DNA from: Candidatus Nanopelagicales bacterium
GTDB taxonomy: Bacteria > Actinomycetota > Actinomycetes > S36-B12
Assembly: GCA_018609125.1 (NCBI GenBank)
Contig: JABAYF010000028.1
Location: 1-64,000 of the forward strand
DNA length: 64,000 nt
Direction: 5' to 3'
Shown: positions 8,527-18,243 of the stretch, piece after piece
Layout of the letters: the number at the start of each line of letters is the position of its first letter
How positions within the stretch are numbered: the stretch's first letter is position 1
Translations under genes and position numbers: made by a program
The notes under the pieces: generated by a model
The model's database searches: none
Told to the model about the DNA's origin: nothing
What the model saw: only the letters and a program-made list of their open reading frames with translations

Positions 8527-10298
8527 TTGAGTCCATCACCATCGCTGATCTTGGTGTGATCCAGGCTGCGGAGATGAACTTTGGTCCTGGGCTCACTGTG
8601 ATCACCGGGGAAACCGGTGCTGGTAAGACGATGGTCCTGACCGGGCTGGGCCTGCTGTGGGGCGAACGTGCCGATGCTCAACGCGTGCGTCAAGGTGCGA
8701 GCGAGTCGCGGGTCGAGGGGATAATTCGCATCGATGACCCACACGTACGTGCACAGCTAGATGGTGTGGTTGAACAGGCCGGAGCTGATTGGGATGGCGA
8801 CGATCTCATCCTCGCTCGAAGTGTGACCGCTGAAGGCCGAAGCCGTGCGTACGCGGGTGGGCGAACCGTTCCGGCTGCGGTACTGGGCAAGATCAGCGAT
8901 CTTGTTGTTTCTGTTCACGGACAACACGATCAGGCGCGGCTACTTCAAGGTGGGCACCAGCGAGACACCCTGGATTCCTTTGGTGGGACCCCTGTCTCAA
9001 CGGCTCTGACTTCCTACCGCCACGCCTTTGAACTTCTGCGCGATGCGATTAAGGCCCGTCAACTCCTGCAGGAGCAGACAGCTGCCAGCGAAGCTGTGCA
9101 GGAGGATACGCGTCGACTGCTAGCTGAAATCGATCAGGTGCAACCGACCTCGGGAGAGTCGGAGCGCCTCGCTGCAACAGGGGCCCGGTTGCGCCATGTT
9201 GAAGAATTGGCGGAGCAGATTGGGGCGGCGATGAATTCACTGCGCTCCGATCTTGACGTGTCCAGTCAGAGCGGAGCCGACGATCTGGTGTCACGTGCAG
9301 CCCAGGCTTTAGAGCGGGTAGCGGTACATGATTCGCGGCTTGCAGACGTCGCGCGTGACCTGACGGCCACAAGACGCGAGATAGATGAGGTTGCGCTGAC
9401 ACTGGCTGGTATCGCAGGGGAATTGGTGGATGACCCTGCTGCCCTCGCTGCGTTGGAAGAACGCCGGGCGACGATTTCAGGTCTCACACGTCGGTTCTGC
9501 GCTTTCACATCAACGACTGCCGCAACCGAAGATGAGATCAACGTATGGGCGGCTCAAGCGCGGGAACGTCTCGACGCGCTTGATGGTTCGGCAGCTGACA
9601 TCGAAGAACTAGACACTCGCATTAATGAACTTCGCTTAACGGCATCGGCTGCTGCCACGGTGCTGTCACACACCCGTTCGGCGGCGGCAATTGTGCTGGG
9701 TCAGGAGGTGAGCGTGGAGTTAGCCGCGCTGTCCATGCCCAATGCCCGATTGGAAGTTCAGGTTTCCGTGCGCCCCCCCGGTGATGGGCTACTACTCACC
9801 ATTGGCACCGAGTCTGCCAGCGCTGATCGCCACGGCGTCAACGCAGTCACGTTCCGTTTTGCTACCCGGCCCGATGAACCTGCTCGGGAATTGCACCGGG
9901 GTGTCTCTGGCGGTGAGAGATCGCGCATCATGCTCGCGCTAGAAGTAGTTCTCGCCGATACCCAGCGCATCCCCACCATGATCTTCGACGAGGTCGATGC
10001 CGGCGTCGGTGGTCGTGCCGCCATCGAGGTGGGCCGCCGGCTTGCGCGCCTATCTCGTCAGGCCCAGGTCATCGTCGTCACTCACCTACCCCAGGTCGCG
10101 GTATTTGGTAGTACTCACTTAGTCGTTCAACCAGACGGTGACGGTCAGGTCACAACAGCATCGGTGGTGCAGGTTGCCGGCGACGATCGGCGCCGAGAGC
10201 TGGCCCGCATGCTGGCCGGTTTATCCGAATCATCCTCAGCAGCGGCCCACGCTGCAGAACTCATGGACCTTGCCGCAGCCGAATGGGCGCTGGATTAA
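8523..10298 (+). CDS. recN: DNA repair protein RecN
   Basis: About 591 aa. GTG 8523 overlaps the nadK stop as GTGA and gives VIESITIADLGVI, the usual RecN opening; an ATG at 8508 is a less likely alternative. Walker A is GETGAGKT (about 29-36), followed by a long coiled-coil middle. Near the C-terminus are the ABC signature GVSGGERSRIML and Walker B TMIFDEVDAGVGG. RecN is an SMC-like ATPase that gathers DNA ends during double-strand-break repair. Confidence 0.96.
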   Translation: MIESITIADLGVIQAAEMNFGPGLTVITGETGAGKTMVLTGLGLLWGERADAQRVRQGASESRVEGIIRIDDPHVRAQLDGVVEQAGADWDGDDLILARSVTAEGRSRAYAGGRTVPAAVLGKISDLVVSVHGQHDQARLLQGGHQRDTLDSFGGTPVSTALTSYRHAFELLRDAIKARQLLQEQTAASEAVQEDTRRLLAEIDQVQPTSGESERLAATGARLRHVEELAEQIGAAMNSLRSDLDVSSQSGADDLVSRAAQALERVAVHDSRLADVARDLTATRREIDEVALTLAGIAGELVDDPAALAALEERRATISGLTRRFCAFTSTTAATEDEINVWAAQARERLDALDGSAADIEELDTRINELRLTASAAATVLSHTRSAAAIVLGQEVSVELAALSMPNARLEVQVSVRPPGDGLLLTIGTESASADRHGVNAVTFRFATRPDEPARELHRGVSGGERSRIMLALEVVLADTQRIPTMIFDEVDAGVGGRAAIEVGRRLARLSRQAQVIVVTHLPQVAVFGSTHLVVQPDGDGQVTTASVVQVAGDDRRRELARMLAGLSESSSAAAHAAELMDLAAAEWALD

Positions 10299-10365
10299 CG
10301 GTGCGTGCCGCGACTCAGTTCAAGACCAATTGCGGCCAATGACCTACCTGGGACAGGGTCGCTGA

Positions 10366-10371
10366 TAGCCT
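10366..10371 (+). promoter_or_regulatory. Candidate -10 element for a leaderless pyrG transcript
   Basis: TAGCCT ends 8 nt before the GTG start of pyrG, and no Shine-Dalgarno sequence lies in between. That spacing would put the transcription start at or next to the start codon. No convincing -35 was found. Confidence 0.3.
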
Positions 10372-10379
10372 GAACATCC

Positions 10380-12080
10380 GTGGAGCAACGCCAGGGTGGA
10401 CAGCGGCAGAATTTGGCTACGAAGCATGTGTTCGTCACCGGGGGGGTGGCATCCTCACTCGGTAAAGGCCTGACGGCATCAAGCCTCGGCAACCTCCTCA
10501 CCGCTCGCGGTCTGCGCGTGACGATGCAAAAACTAGATCCCTACCTCAACGTCGACCCCGGCACCATGAACCCCTTCCAGCACGGTGAGGTGTTCGTCAC
10601 CGATGACGGGTCTGAAACCGATCTCGATGTTGGGCACTACGAACGGTTCCTCGACGCAGACCTGCACGGGTCCGCGAACGTCACGACCGGGCAGGTGTAC
10701 TCAACGGTCATCGCCAAGGAACGGCGCGGTGAATATCTGGGCGACACGGTTCAGGTGATCCCGCACATCACCAATGAAATCCAAAGCCGTATCCGGCGCA
10801 TGGCCGGTCCCGATATCGACGTTGTGATCACCGAGGTTGGGGGCACCGTTGGCGACATCGAGTCGCTACCGTTCCTGGAATCGATCCGCCAGATTCGTCA
10901 TGAGGTGGGACGCGACAACGTGTTCTTCCTTCACGTTTCTCTCCTGCCCTATATTGGCCCCTCGGGAGAACTGAAAACCAAACCGACTCAGCATTCAGTC
11001 GCTCAGTTGCGAAATATCGGTGTGCAACCAGACGCGATTGTATTGCGGGCAGATCGACCGGTACCAGAATCCATTAAGCGCAAAGTCTCGCTCATGTGCG
11101 ATGTCGACGAAGAAGCGGTGGTTGCCGCCGCTGATGCGGCCAGCATTTACGACATTCCCAAGGTGTTGCATTCTGAAGGACTTGACGCCTATGTGGTTCG
11201 TCGCCTCGGTCTGCCGTTTCGCGACGTTGATTGGACCCGCTGGGGTGACCTGCTGCGTCGGGTGCACCATCCAGAACACCATGTGAAAATTGCCCTGGTG
11301 GGGAAGTATGTTGACCTACCCGATGCCTACCTCTCGGTCACCGAGGCTTTGCGTGCCGGTGGATTTGCGCATGAGTGTGGCGTTGATATTCGCTGGGTGG
11401 CCAGCGATGATTGTTCGACCGAGGCAGATGCCGCACGCCAACTCGGTGACGTTGATGCAATCTGCGTTCCGGGGGGTTTTGGTGTGCGAGGTATTGAGGG
11501 AAAACTTGGTGCGTTGAAGTACGCCCGCGAGAACAACATTCCCACGCTCGGGCTCTGCCTTGGCCTGCAATGCATGGTTATTGAATATGCCCGCAACATG
11601 GCCGACCTAAGTGATGCTAATTCCAGCGAATTCGACGAATCCACGCCCTACCCCGTGGTGACGACGATGACCGATCAACGTGACGTGGTGGCCGGTGAGC
11701 GCGATATGGGGGGCACAATGCGCCTCGGGCTTTATCCGGCGAAGTTGGCTGACGGCACGATCGTTTCAGCCACCTACGGCCTGCCTTATGTGGATGAACG
11801 GCACCGTCATCGTTTTGAGGTGAACAATGATTACCGCCCGGCCCTGGAAGCCGCGGGCCTGGTTTTCTCCGGAATCTCACCCGATGGTCGACTGGTGGAG
11901 TTCGTGGAGTTACCCGAATCGGTACATCCCTACTACGTGGGCACCCAGGCACATCCGGAGTTTCGGTCTCGACCAACCCGTGCCCACCCGCTCTTTAGCG
12001 GACTCGTCGCTGCGGCGCTTGCGCGCCAACGCGGGATCCTCAACGCCGCGGCCCAGGTCAACACATCGGATGTGCGGTAG
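10380..12080 (+). CDS. pyrG: CTP synthase (glutamine-hydrolysing)
   Basis: 566 aa from GTG 10380. The N-terminal synthase domain begins [20 protein letters not shown] with the P-loop, followed by [11 protein letters not shown]. The C-terminal class I glutaminase has the nucleophile Cys in [15 protein letters not shown] before it, and the His/Glu pair in AHPEF. It converts UTP to CTP with ATP and glutamine. In mycobacteria two genes lie between recN and pyrG; here the gap is only 81 bp. The enzyme is complete and of normal length. Confidence 0.98.
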   Translation: MEQRQGGQRQNLATKHVFVTGGVASSLGKGLTASSLGNLLTARGLRVTMQKLDPYLNVDPGTMNPFQHGEVFVTDDGSETDLDVGHYERFLDADLHGSANVTTGQVYSTVIAKERRGEYLGDTVQVIPHITNEIQSRIRRMAGPDIDVVITEVGGTVGDIESLPFLESIRQIRHEVGRDNVFFLHVSLLPYIGPSGELKTKPTQHSVAQLRNIGVQPDAIVLRADRPVPESIKRKVSLMCDVDEEAVVAAADAASIYDIPKVLHSEGLDAYVVRRLGLPFRDVDWTRWGDLLRRVHHPEHHVKIALVGKYVDLPDAYLSVTEALRAGGFAHECGVDIRWVASDDCSTEADAARQLGDVDAICVPGGFGVRGIEGKLGALKYARENNIPTLGLCLGLQCMVIEYARNMADLSDANSSEFDESTPYPVVTTMTDQRDVVAGERDMGGTMRLGLYPAKLADGTIVSATYGLPYVDERHRHRFEVNNDYRPALEAAGLVFSGISPDGRLVEFVELPESVHPYYVGTQAHPEFRSRPTRAHPLFSGLVAAALARQRGILNAAAQVNTSDVR

Positions 12081-12083
12081 CCG

Positions 12084-12737
12084 TTGGCCACCGACGAAGT
12101 CTGGGATGGCGCGGTCATTGATCAAGCTGAGTTGTGGCCGGTTCACCAACGCCGGGCTCAATTTAAAGGTGCGGTGTGGTCGATAGAAACCGACACGATC
12201 GAAAGCCCCGATGGCGTCGTAGTTGACCGAGATGTGATGCGTCACCCCGGAGCGATCGGTATTGCGGCGCTCGACGATCAGGACCGTGTGCTCTTGATTC
12301 GCCAATACCGTCATCCGATCGCCGGTTACCTATTCGAACTACCCGCCGGCCTGCGTGATCATCCTGAGGAACTTCCCCTACACACGGCCCAGCGTGAACT
12401 CGCTGAAGAGGCGGGGCTCGGCGCTGACACCTGGGATGTGCTGGTTGACTTTTATAATTCGCCAGGAGGATCCGATGAAGCATTCCGCTGTTTCATCGCT
12501 CGAGATTTGGCGGTGTTGTCACAGGGACGGCAGCATTCAGGCGAAGCCGAGGAGGCCCATCTGCCCGCGGTGTGGCTACCCATTGATGAAGCGGTTGACC
12601 TTGTCCTTAAGGGCCGGTTGCACAATCCCACCGCGGTGACGGGTCTGTTAGCGCTCTCTGCTGCCCGCGACCGAGGGTGGACCACGCTGCGTCCGGCCGC
12701 CGAAGCAATGTGGGAGTTGCCGAACGCGTCTGAGTGA
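12084..12737 (+). CDS. Nudix hydrolase, ADP-ribose pyrophosphatase-like
   Basis: 217 aa, TTG start 3 bp after the pyrG stop. The Nudix box runs from the G of AGLRDHPEELP through AQRELAEEAGL, giving G-x5-E-x7-R-E-x2-E-E-x-G. ELPAGL before the box and the SPGGSDE segment after it resemble the ADP-ribose pyrophosphatase (NudF) family, which cleaves ADP-ribose to AMP and ribose-5-phosphate. Position after pyrG is as in mycobacteria (Rv1700). Confidence 0.9.
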   Translation: MATDEVWDGAVIDQAELWPVHQRRAQFKGAVWSIETDTIESPDGVVVDRDVMRHPGAIGIAALDDQDRVLLIRQYRHPIAGYLFELPAGLRDHPEELPLHTAQRELAEEAGLGADTWDVLVDFYNSPGGSDEAFRCFIARDLAVLSQGRQHSGEAEEAHLPAVWLPIDEAVDLVLKGRLHNPTAVTGLLALSAARDRGWTTLRPAAEAMWELPNASE

Positions 12738-12842
12738 GTTGACCGGTGATGGCAAAGGAATGGGGCCGCAGGAGTAGCGTTCGGATGAGGTTTTTGGCGC
12801 AGGGCCGAAATTTAAGTGTTGTACCTAGAAACGGAGCAGGTC

Positions 12843-13955
12843 ATGAAGGTTGGCATTCCTCGTGAGGTCAAAAACCACGAGTATCGCGTGGCGATCACGC
12901 CTGCGGGGGTCATGGAACTGACCCGACATGGTCACGACGTCTTCGTCGAAACCCAGGCGGGTGTGGGTTCGTCGATTCCTGATGAAGAGTTCGTTGCTGC
13001 AGGGGCATCGATTCTGCCCGACGCGGATGCCGTATGGGAGATCGGTGACCTCATCTTGAAGGTCAAAGAGCCCGTCGCTGAGGAGTACCACCGAATGCGC
13101 CGGGGCCAGTTGCTCTTCACCTACCTGCACTTGGCGGCGTCTCGCACCTGTACCGATGCCTTGATCAATGCCGGTGTCACCGCGATTGCCTACGAAACCG
13201 TGGAAAGCCCTGACGGTTCGCTGCCATTGCTGGCACCCATGTCTGAGGTTGCTGGCCGGATGGCTCCGCAGGTGGGCGCCTTTTCCCTGCAGCGTGCCAA
13301 TGGTGGCCGTGGCGTGCTGATGGGTGGTGTCTCTGGGGTTTACGCCGCCAAGGTGGTGGTACTCGGAGCCGGTGTTTCAGGGATGAATGCCGCTGCGATC
13401 GCTCTGGGAATGCAGGCTGAGGTGCTCTTGCTGGACCGAAACATCGCCAGATTGCGTCAAGCGGATGCCATTTACCAGGGCCACATGCAAACCGTGGCCT
13501 CCAACGCCTACGAGGTAGAAAGAGCAGTTCTGGATGCAGATCTGGTCATTGGCGCCGTGTTGGTCGCGGGGGCCAAAGCTCCGATTTTAGTTTCCAATGA
13601 ACTGGTGTCGCGCATGAAACCTGGCAGCGTGCTGGTCGACATATCGGTAGACCAGGGTGGGTGCTTTGAAGATACGCGGCCCACGACCCATGCTGCCCCC
13701 ACCTTCGGCGTTCATGACTCCCTGTTCTACTGCGTCGCCAATATGCCGGGAGCAGTTCCGCATACGTCGACCTACGCGTTGACTAACGTCACACTGCCCT
13801 ACGCTGTGGCGCTTGCTGATCTTGGTTGGGCTGAAGCCCTACGACGCGACCCGTCGTTGCGTCCAGGCCTGAACACCCATGAGGGGCAGATCACGTATGG
13901 CGCGGTCGCCGACGCCTTCGGCCTACCCTCGGTCGCCGTCGCAGATCTCCTCTAG
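12843..13955 (+). CDS. ald: Alanine dehydrogenase
   Basis: 370 aa from ATG 12843 with GGAGCAGG upstream; a TTG 27 bp earlier is less likely. It opens MKVGIPREVKNHEYRVAITP, carries the substrate-binding Lys in LILKVKEP and the catalytic His in FTYLHLAAS. The NAD-binding Rossmann loop is VVVLGAGVSGMNAA. The enzyme interconverts L-alanine and pyruvate plus ammonia using NAD. It is separated from the Nudix gene by a 105-bp spacer with no recognised structure, so it may have its own promoter. The neighbouring xerD gene starts 14 bp after its stop. Confidence 0.96.
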   Translation: MKVGIPREVKNHEYRVAITPAGVMELTRHGHDVFVETQAGVGSSIPDEEFVAAGASILPDADAVWEIGDLILKVKEPVAEEYHRMRRGQLLFTYLHLAASRTCTDALINAGVTAIAYETVESPDGSLPLLAPMSEVAGRMAPQVGAFSLQRANGGRGVLMGGVSGVYAAKVVVLGAGVSGMNAAAIALGMQAEVLLLDRNIARLRQADAIYQGHMQTVASNAYEVERAVLDADLVIGAVLVAGAKAPILVSNELVSRMKPGSVLVDISVDQGGCFEDTRPTTHAAPTFGVHDSLFYCVANMPGAVPHTSTYALTNVTLPYAVALADLGWAEALRRDPSLRPGLNTHEGQITYGAVADAFGLPSVAVADLL

Positions 13956-13969
13956 GCTGGCTCTGGCAG

Positions 13970-14989
13970 ATGGCGGTCAGCGCTTCAGTCTCGTCACCAG
14001 ACTCTGCCCCCACACCAAACACCGCGTTCTCGCGTGCCAGCGATGCCTATCTAGCCCACCTCACGGTAGAACGTGGACTGTCGGTGCACACGGTGTCGGC
14101 CTACGGGCGCGATCTACAGCGGTATATCCAATGGTGTGCCGAGCACGGCATCACCTCGCTGGATGCACTGACGACAGCAGATCTGGGAGATTTCTCCGCA
14201 GCGCTGGCGACGGGGGATGAGGACCATCCCGCGTTGAGTTCGGCGTCAGTGGCCCGTCATGTGGTAACAGTACGGGGATTACATCGTTTCGCTTTGGCTG
14301 AGGGGCTCAGCACTACCGATGCTGCCGCCGCGTGGCGGCCCCCTGCTATCCCGCGTCGCCTGCCCAAGTCATTGACGTATGACGAAATTGAACGACTGCT
14401 TGTGGCCGTGGCACAACCGGTGGGAAGCCAGGGGCTTCGCGATGTGGCCCTGGTTGAGTTCCTCTACGGCACCGGCACGCGAATTGACGAAGCCGTGCGA
14501 CTTGATCTTGACGATGTGGACATGGATGAACGGGTCGTGAAGGTGCGCGGCAAGGGGGATCGGCAACGGCTACTGCCCATGGGTGGTGCTGCTATGTCGA
14601 GTTTGCAGACATATCTCCACGACGGACGTCCCCTGCTGACCAAGGTGGCTACGCCGGCCATGTTCATCAACCTTCGAGGCAGACGCATGAGTCGCCAGAG
14701 TGCCTGGACGGTGGTTGCGGGGGCCGCACGCCGCGCTGGGATCGACCGGCCAGTCTCACCCCACACGCTACGTCACAGTTTCGCCACCCACCTGGTGGAA
14801 AGGGGCGCGGATGTTCGCGTGGTGCAAGAACTGCTTGGCCACGCCTCGGTGACCACCACCCAGATCTACACGCGGGTGACCGTGGAGGCATTGCGCGAGG
14901 TGTATGCCACGACCCATCCACGTGCCCTGGGGCAATCCGGAGCGTCAGCGCAACGTAAGCGGGGGGCATCTGGGATGATCGGGCCATGA
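13970..14989 (+). CDS. xerD: Tyrosine recombinase XerD
   Basis: 339 aa. An N-terminal SAM-like core-binding domain (about 25-125) precedes the catalytic domain with all six residues: Arg171 (GTGTRIDEA), Lys195 (VRGKGDR), His265 and Arg268 (HTLRHSFATHL), His291 (LLGHAS) and Tyr300 (QIYTRV). With XerC it resolves chromosome dimers at dif. No integrase-type attachment arms or element genes surround it, so it is the housekeeping enzyme. The gene overlaps the parA-like gene by 4 bp, tying dimer resolution to segregation functions. Confidence 0.93.
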   Translation: MAVSASVSSPDSAPTPNTAFSRASDAYLAHLTVERGLSVHTVSAYGRDLQRYIQWCAEHGITSLDALTTADLGDFSAALATGDEDHPALSSASVARHVVTVRGLHRFALAEGLSTTDAAAAWRPPAIPRRLPKSLTYDEIERLLVAVAQPVGSQGLRDVALVEFLYGTGTRIDEAVRLDLDDVDMDERVVKVRGKGDRQRLLPMGGAAMSSLQTYLHDGRPLLTKVATPAMFINLRGRRMSRQSAWTVVAGAARRAGIDRPVSPHTLRHSFATHLVERGADVRVVQELLGHASVTTTQIYTRVTVEALREVYATTHPRALGQSGASAQRKRGASGMIGP

Positions 14990-15873
14990 CGACGGCTGAA
15001 TCACCTCAGATTCCACCGAGTGAAGCTTCCGTGCAAACCTCGGCGAAGGTTGGCCCCACCGGTCGACCGCTGCCCGATTTCCCCACCCCCGCGCCACTCC
15101 TTAACCATGGACCGGCGCAGATCATCGCCATGGTCAACCAAAAAGGTGGGGTCGGCAAGACCACCTCAACGGTGAGCCTCGGTGCTGCCCTCGCCGAATA
15201 TGGTCGTCGCGTTCTCCTCGTTGACTTTGACCCGCAGGGCGCGCTTTCTGTTGCCCTCGGGGTTCAGGCGCACCTACTTGATCGCTCGGTCTACAACCTG
15301 CTGATGGAAGACGACTGCAAGGTCGACGATGTGATCGTGTCCACGGCGGTTCCCGGCCTCGACCTCATCCCCAGCAATATCGACCTGTCCGCGGCCGAAG
15401 TGGCCCTGGTCAACGAGGTTGCTCGCGAGCACACTCTTGCTCGGGTGTTGGCCACTGTCGTGGACGCCTACGACTACATCATCATCGACTGCCAGCCGTC
15501 ACTTGGTTTGCTGACCGTCAATGCCTTGACCGCGGCCGACGGTGTGCTTATCCCGCTGGAGTGCGAATACTTTGCGCTACGCGGAGTCAAACTGCTGATG
15601 GACACCATCGCCAAGGTGCAGAGTCGGTTGAATCCGCGCTTGGAAGTTATCGGCGTTGTGGGCACCATGTACGACGCACGTACTCTGCACACTCGTGAGG
15701 TGCTCGCTCGAGTGGTAGACGCGTTTGGTGACCAGGTTTTCCACACGGTCATTAGCCGCACCATCAAATTTCCGGACGCGAGCGTTGCGGGTCAACCCAT
15801 CACCACCTTCGCAGCGCAAAGCCCAGCGGCCAACGCCTACCGGCAGTTGGCTCGCGAACTCATCGATCAGTGA
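14986..15873 (+). CDS. ParA/Soj-family ATPase
   Basis: 295 aa. The deviant Walker A KGGVGKTT is at 53-60, and the following motifs VLLVDFDPQGALSVALG and DYIIIDCQPSLGLLTVNAL are typical of ParA/Soj. It has about 45 extra N-terminal residues rich in Pro and Ser. No parB follows; instead scpA and scpB do. This matches the second, ScpAB-linked ParA paralogue of actinobacteria (Rv1708 type, from memory), so it is not the oriC-proximal partition gene. Probably cotranslated with scpA (GTGA overlap). Confidence 0.93.
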   Translation: MTTAESPQIPPSEASVQTSAKVGPTGRPLPDFPTPAPLLNHGPAQIIAMVNQKGGVGKTTSTVSLGAALAEYGRRVLLVDFDPQGALSVALGVQAHLLDRSVYNLLMEDDCKVDDVIVSTAVPGLDLIPSNIDLSAAEVALVNEVAREHTLARVLATVVDAYDYIIIDCQPSLGLLTVNALTAADGVLIPLECEYFALRGVKLLMDTIAKVQSRLNPRLEVIGVVGTMYDARTLHTREVLARVVDAFGDQVFHTVISRTIKFPDASVAGQPITTFAAQSPAANAYRQLARELIDQ

Positions 15874-16739
15874 GTACAACACCGGTCGTAGATGACGTGG
15901 GTGTTGACACATCAAACCCCCATGCATTCTCGGTACATCTCGACGCATTTCAGGGACCCTTTGATCTTCTACTTTCCCTGATTGCAAAGCACCGCCTTGA
16001 AGTTACCGAACTCGCTCTGCACCAGGTCACCGATGATTTCATCGCTCACATTCGCGATCAAGGTGCCAGCTGGAATCTGGATGAGGCGACGGAGTTTCTT
16101 GTTATTGCAGCCACTTTGCTGGATCTAAAAGCTGCGCGTCTACTGCCCAGTGGTGAAGTGGAAGATGAAGAAGATCTCGCCTTGTTTGAGGCACGCGATC
16201 TTCTCTTTGCTCGACTTCTGCAGTATCGGGCCTTCAAGCAGGTGTCCATCGCTATCGCTGAACGTATGGGCGTAGCCGCGCGTGAGATTCCGCGCACCGT
16301 TGGGCTGGAGCCACACTTTGCAGCTCTTTTACCCGAGGTCTTGTTCAGCATCAGTGTCGACCAATTCGCTCGCCTGGCCGCCGACGCACTAACGCCGCGT
16401 GATGCGGTAGAAGTGGGAGTTGACCACCTGCACCTACCGCTGGTCAGTGTTCGGGAGCAAGCGGCGATCGTGGTCGAAAGACTGCGGCGGTTGGGCACCA
16501 CAACGTTTCGCGCCCTGATTCATGATTGCGACAACACCATGGTTGTCATTGGTCGATTCCTTGCCCTGTTGGAGCTGTATTGCGAACAGATTGTCACGTT
16601 CATTCAGGTGACCCCCCTGGGTGATCTCACCATCCAGTGGACCGGAGACGATGACACCAAAGTAGATGTGGTCGATGAGTATTCCGATCTAGATGACACG
16701 CCAGAACCTGATCCGGCTGGAGAGGCTGAAGATGATTGA
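15870..16739 (+). CDS. scpA: Segregation and condensation protein A (kleisin)
   Basis: 289 aa. The signature VHLDAFQGPFDLLLSLIAKHRLEVTEL begins near residue 20; the middle ATEFLVIAATLLDLKAARLLPS is also standard for ScpA. The C-terminal winged helix is followed by an acidic tail. ScpA is the kleisin that bridges the SMC ATPase heads. It starts inside the parA-like stop and its end overlaps scpB by 8 bp. Confidence 0.95.
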   Translation: MSTTPVVDDVGVDTSNPHAFSVHLDAFQGPFDLLLSLIAKHRLEVTELALHQVTDDFIAHIRDQGASWNLDEATEFLVIAATLLDLKAARLLPSGEVEDEEDLALFEARDLLFARLLQYRAFKQVSIAIAERMGVAAREIPRTVGLEPHFAALLPEVLFSISVDQFARLAADALTPRDAVEVGVDHLHLPLVSVREQAAIVVERLRRLGTTTFRALIHDCDNTMVVIGRFLALLELYCEQIVTFIQVTPLGDLTIQWTGDDDTKVDVVDEYSDLDDTPEPDPAGEAEDD

Positions 16740-17412
16740 TCAGACCGAAGGAAGCGACGCGGTCGACACTGAATTAGACACTGAATTTGACACTGAATTA
16801 GACACTGAATTAGACACTGAGCCAGACATTGAAACGGTGCCGTGGGGCGGCGCCCCGTCGCTGAAGGCCGCGGTGGAAGCGCTTGTTCTCGTTGCCGTGG
16901 AACCGGTGACCACGATCGAATTGGCCCAGGCCACGAGCGAACCAGTCGATGCCGTCACCGCAGCGCTCAGTGAACTAGCAGCGGAGTATCTGGCGGACCA
17001 GCGCGGCTTCGCGATTCGCGAAGTGGCGGGAGGATGGCGGTTCTACACCAGTCCGCAGTGCGCTGATTTGCTCCGGTCCTGGGTGTTAGACGGACAGCAG
17101 GCACGCCTGACCCAGGCGGCGCTAGAAACACTGGCCGTCATTGCCTATAAGCAACCAGTCACCCGTGCGCGAATCAGTGCGATTCGGGGAGTGAACGTTG
17201 ATGGTGTCGTGCGCACGCTGGTGAGCCGAGGTTTGATTACCGAAGTCGGCACTGACCCGGCCAGCCAAGCGATTTTGTACAGTACGACAGAGTATTTTCT
17301 GGAGCGCATGGGAATATCTGCTCTAACAGAGCTTCCCGACGTTTCGGCCTATCTTCCCGATTTGGCCCAACTCGACGAATTTTTGGATGAGGCGAACATC
17401 AGCAATGACTGA
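16732..17412 (+). CDS. scpB: Segregation and condensation protein B
   Basis: 226 aa from ATG 16732, preceded by GGAGAGG, overlapping scpA by 8 bp. The core LKAAVEALVLVAVEPVTTIEL and the second winged helix ALETLAVIAYKQPVTRARI...IRGVNVDGVVRTL are diagnostic. Before the core lies an unusual acidic spacer of five D-T-E-x units encoded by a 12-bp DNA repeat. ScpB pairs with ScpA and SMC to compact the chromosome. Confidence 0.95.
   Translation: MIDQTEGSDAVDTELDTEFDTELDTELDTEPDIETVPWGGAPSLKAAVEALVLVAVEPVTTIELAQATSEPVDAVTAALSELAAEYLADQRGFAIREVAGGWRFYTSPQCADLLRSWVLDGQQARLTQAALETLAVIAYKQPVTRARISAIRGVNVDGVVRTLVSRGLITEVGTDPASQAILYSTTEYFLERMGISALTELPDVSAYLPDLAQLDEFLDEANISND
16765..16824 (+). repeat. 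12-bp tandem repeat, five units, in the scpB N-terminus
   Basis: Units of GACACTGAATTA with slight variation run head to tail and encode the acidic DTEL/DTEF/DTEP series. Length variation in multiples of 12 bp would keep the frame. Confidence 0.9.
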
Positions 17413-18148
17413 TCCGCGCAGCGAAAGTGGTATCCGCCTACAAAAGGTGCTGGCCCAAGCAGGTATCGGCAGTCGCCGGGCGTGCGAGGAACTCATCGAG
17501 CAGGGCCGAGTATCGGTGGACGGAAATGTTGTCCGTGGGCAAGGCCTGCGCGTTGACCCGGAGACCGCAGCTATCCATGTGGACGGTGAACGCGTTCCCA
17601 CGGCAGCCGACACGGTGGTCATGGTGTTGAACAAGCCCCGCGGGGTACTCACCACGATGCATGACGATCTTGGTCGACCCTGTGTGGGTGATTACGTCGC
17701 CGGACGCAATGAGCGGCTGTTCCATGTGGGCAGGTTGGATGCCGATACTGAAGGGCTGCTCCTGCTGACCAACGACGGGCTGCTGTCCCAGCACATCACG
17801 CACCCTTCCCACGGTGTTGCCAAAACCTACCTGGCCACGGTGCCCGGACCCATCGCTCGTGATGTGGGTCGGCGCCTTAAGGCCGGCATCATGATCGACG
17901 ACCGTGTCACCAGCGTTGATTCCTTCGCGGTCGTGCAAGCCCTACCCGGTAGCGCTCTGGTGGAAATCACCCTTCATGAAGGGCGCCACCACATTGTGAA
18001 GCGGATGATGGAGTCGGTTGGACACCCTGTGGAGCGCCTCGTTCGCACTCGGGTCGGCCCGGTGCTGCTGGATCAGCAGCGCCCAGGATCTATCCGCGTA
18101 CTCTCCGGTCCGGTCCTGCGTGCGCTGTATACCGATGCCGGGCTGTGA
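17405..18148 (+). CDS. 23S rRNA pseudouridine synthase (RluB/RsuA family)
   Basis: 247 aa from ATG 17405, overlapping scpB by 8 bp; an ATG at 17387 is the alternative. An S4 domain (GIRLQKVLAQAGIGSRRACEELI) is followed by the RsuA-family catalytic motif GRLDADTEGLLLLTNDG with its Asp, then KTYLATV and EGRHHIVKRMME. The family isomerises uridine in 23S (RluB/RluE/RluF) or 16S rRNA (RsuA). The gene is the fourth in the coupled parA-scpA-scpB run, as in mycobacteria. Confidence 0.93.
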   Translation: MTDPRSESGIRLQKVLAQAGIGSRRACEELIEQGRVSVDGNVVRGQGLRVDPETAAIHVDGERVPTAADTVVMVLNKPRGVLTTMHDDLGRPCVGDYVAGRNERLFHVGRLDADTEGLLLLTNDGLLSQHITHPSHGVAKTYLATVPGPIARDVGRRLKAGIMIDDRVTSVDSFAVVQALPGSALVEITLHEGRHHIVKRMMESVGHPVERLVRTRVGPVLLDQQRPGSIRVLSGPVLRALYTDAGL

Positions 18149-18243
18149 CTCGACGGTAGGCTAAACGGCGGTGCGGTGGCCAGATGGGGTTATCCACATC
18201 GATGTTGTTGATTACGACCCATTCGGCTGAGGAGAAACTCACC

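Noticed and set aside
8427-8744. Antisense frames over nadK/recN and many similar shadows elsewhere
   Set aside because: They mirror high-G+C coding sequence in other frames, lack ribosome-binding sites and have no recognisable domains.
13970-14989. Mobile-element integrase
   Set aside because: The tyrosine recombinase sits in the conserved xerD-parA-scpA-scpB run and has the XerD length and motifs, so it is housekeeping.
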